The translations under genes and the position numbers were made by a program. Shown here in pieces: positions 62,237 through 64,000 of a DNA stretch of 64,000 bases. Below the pieces are notes generated by a model. It was not told where the DNA came from. It worked only from the letters and a program-made list of their open reading frames with translations, and did not search any database. The DNA lies in the NCBI GenBank assembly GCA_026770025.1, contig JAMXDE010000010.1:1922001-1986000 (forward strand). Reading direction: 5' to 3'. Source of the DNA: Craspedostauros australis. Its lineage: Eukaryota > Bacillariophyta > Bacillariophyceae > Mastogloiales > Achnanthaceae. Numbering within the stretch: the first letter of the stretch is position 1; each line of letters starts with the position of its first letter.

Positions 62237-63298
62237 ATGAAGACCAACACTTCCAACAGTCGTGCTGTCGCCGCATACCTCGCGGTGCTTTGCATCTCCT
62301 GCGACATCACCAGGCTGGTGCGTGCAGCTGCTTCCGAGCAAGCCATCGTTGACGTGCAAGATCTGGCAGACACGCTTGATCCCTACACGGAAAGCGTCCC
62401 GACAATCCTATCTGAAGAACTCAATCTCGACCTGGACACCTCCGTTCTGGGCGTCGAAGGATTAGATGCGTACGAGGGCAGAATCGAGGTTACTGTGGAC
62501 AATCAGTGCCAGTACACTTTAATGCTGGAGTTCAAGAAACCAGCAGACCTTCCAGAGGGTGAACACGGCTTCACAGGCGTGTGCAGCGGAAACAAAGAAG
62601 CACCGAATGGACAACCCTATCACAAGCAAACTCAGCACTGGCAAAGGCTGTCGCTACCAATGAAGCAAGCCACAGGCATCGACCATATCGTCATTGACTG
62701 GAAGCCATGCGGCGACAATCCCCCAACACTGCGCCAACCACGTTGGGATATTGTCTCCTACTATGTTCCACCGGAGTACCGCACCATCATGACTTGTCCC
62801 GATGACGAGATGGCGACCAACGCCATACCACCGATCTGCTCACCGCTGCAATCCACAGACAAAGGCCGGGCCATGTTCAGCCTCCCTGTCCTGTGGCAAC
62901 AGGTCGACCGCATTGCCAACATGCCGATCAAGTACTTTCCAAACGTAGCGCAACCGCAAGCTGTGGAGTATGAAGGGTTGTTGTCGTACAACCCCGAGCA
63001 GTCGCCAGCAACCGTCGACGACGTGATCCTCCCTCGTCACCATATGTCCAGCTACGATGGTGATGTCATCTCATCGCGAATGATAGTTCCCTTCAGGCAT
63101 TTCCAAGGCACTTCCATCACTGAAGCATCAGGAGCCTATGCTTACGTCCAGAAAAGCAAGAAACGTCTCGCCAAATCATGGGCCGCAGAGTCCAACAAGA
63201 ACAACGATGGTCTCATCCGAATTCGGCTTTCAGGAGAATCGGGTCTATGCCAAGCTGAATACAATGCTGCTGTCGCCAGCGCTATTTCCTCTCCATAG
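62237..63298 (+). CDS. Secreted protein of unknown family (paralogue B)
   Basis: 353 residues; ATG at 62237. A signal peptide (AVAAYLAVLCISCDITRLV) leads into an acidic propeptide-like stretch. The ectodomain matches paralogue A block by block: VTVDNQCQYTLMLEFKK, IDHIVIDWKPCGDNPP, EYRTIMTCPDDE, IPPICSP, SSYDGDVISSRMIVPF and DGLIRIRLSGESGLCQ. It ends shortly after the last block (AVASAISSP) and lacks the linker and hydrophobic tail of paralogue A. It should therefore be released rather than anchored, unless an unseen 3' exon exists. The divergent layout suggests a shared ancestral promoter region, now separated by the LTR element. Confidence 0.78.
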   Translation: MKTNTSNSRAVAAYLAVLCISCDITRLVRAAASEQAIVDVQDLADTLDPYTESVPTILSEELNLDLDTSVLGVEGLDAYEGRIEVTVDNQCQYTLMLEFKKPADLPEGEHGFTGVCSGNKEAPNGQPYHKQTQHWQRLSLPMKQATGIDHIVIDWKPCGDNPPTLRQPRWDIVSYYVPPEYRTIMTCPDDEMATNAIPPICSPLQSTDKGRAMFSLPVLWQQVDRIANMPIKYFPNVAQPQAVEYEGLLSYNPEQSPATVDDVILPRHHMSSYDGDVISSRMIVPFRHFQGTSITEASGAYAYVQKSKKRLAKSWAAESNKNNDGLIRIRLSGESGLCQAEYNAAVASAISSP

Positions 63299-64000
63299 AA
63301 ACTCGTGGACAGAACGGATTTTACAAAGGGCCTTGCAGTTATGCGCCATGACACACCGCAAGAGCAGAAGTATGCAAAGATATCGTATCCAAGTTCCATG
63401 GGTGCGTCCCAGCAGATCAACCGTCACTGCTGCAGCTCAAGGGGATCGGGAAGGTGCTTGCAGACCTGTTGGCGACAGTCAACGCACCACACGTTCATCA
63501 TGAGATGGCCAAGGCGACACCAACAGCAACGGAGGCGGAAACAGCGGAGGCGGCAACAACAGCGGAAGAGCCAACCGACAAAACGGATAGAGATTGCATT
63601 CGTATGAACACCTCAACAGGGTGAAGCATCTCACGCACTCAATGAACTGCAACTAATTTAGTGCTGCATTCAGAACAACAGCACTACCCGTTTGTGCGTG
63701 TAAACGAATGAAACATCAATGCATGTGCGATCGGCGACTTCTTCCAGTAAAGTCGCAACTTGTCCAGCAATCCTTCTCCATTCCTCCATCGCAACAGGCT
63801 ACCAATATTCTGCCTTCCTGGTCGTCGTTCAGGAATGTTGGAGATGATCTATCATACTCCTACTAAGTTCCTCTCTGGAATAGTTGCCCCCAGCCGGATC
63901 GCACCTGCGGCAACAGCCACCACACCAGGATCGTGGTTTTCCTCTCGCCTCTTTTGTGATTGGTGCCTTGCAATCCTTATCGTTGCATTCGTACGTAGCC
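63299..64000. other. 3' flank, no gene seen
   Basis: Frames at 63305-63607 are arginine/glutamine-rich noise from a CAACAGCGG-type repeat (about 63510-63580). Nothing is supported to the window end. Confidence 0.45.

Noticed and set aside
1..64000. tRNA, rRNA and CRISPR features
   Set aside because: Reading for A/B-box pairs, rRNA-like blocks and regular spacer arrays gave no candidate that also had a plausible structure.

Overview
This window is nuclear DNA of a photosynthetic stramenopile, most probably a diatom. Three proteins start with a signal peptide whose cleavage region carries the Phe motif of diatom plastid targeting: a HAD phosphatase (SSAFTPS), a glutaminyl-tRNA synthetase (ASGFAYAP) and a glutathione-peroxidase-like protein (ANAFVPA). 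Genes have few, short GT-AG introns. Several families look diatom-typical, including acidic proteins with a VSF...IP...EY core, a PF11316-type glycosyltransferase, and a Ty1/copia element whose Gag has a C-x2-H-type knuckle. The species was not identified.

Layout. 1-20 kb is gene-dense: the 3' part of a GYF-domain protein, a histone deacetylase with tudor/PWWP-like N-terminal modules, a plastid HAD phosphatase, a Q/N/S/G-rich protein, a BTB protein, a GlnRS with an EMAP-II-like C-terminal domain, a type II membrane glycosyltransferase and a Myb/GARP-like DNA-binding protein. 20-25.5 kb is repeat-rich, with an intact PIF/Harbinger-type transposase and two tandem-repeat fields. 25.5-38 kb has a TE-flanked protein with an HSP20-like core, a small diatom-type protein, a large low-complexity protein, a three-repeat secreted protein built by exon duplication, and a thylakoid-lumen glutathione-peroxidase-like protein that has lost its peroxidatic residue.

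39.09-44.83 kb is a complete, very young copia element on the minus strand: LTRs of 187 bp identical by eye, target duplication CCACT, and gag and pol in one frame separated by a single UGA. Next come two paralogous acidic proteins (45.3-49.1 kb) and about 5.5 kb with no convincing gene. A tiny membrane protein and an FAD oxidoreductase with a Ser/Glu/Asp tail follow.

The last 6 kb holds a divergent pair of paralogous secreted proteins. Their shared upstream region has been split by a second, compact LTR element of 1,867 bp (identical 165-bp LTRs, target duplication GAAAC). It carries only one 367-residue ORF with no recognisable retroelement enzyme.

Splice sites were placed by hand from ORF continuity, phase and GT-AG signals; in every multi-exon gene the joined length is a whole number of codons. 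No homology search was possible, so family assignments rest on motif recognition.
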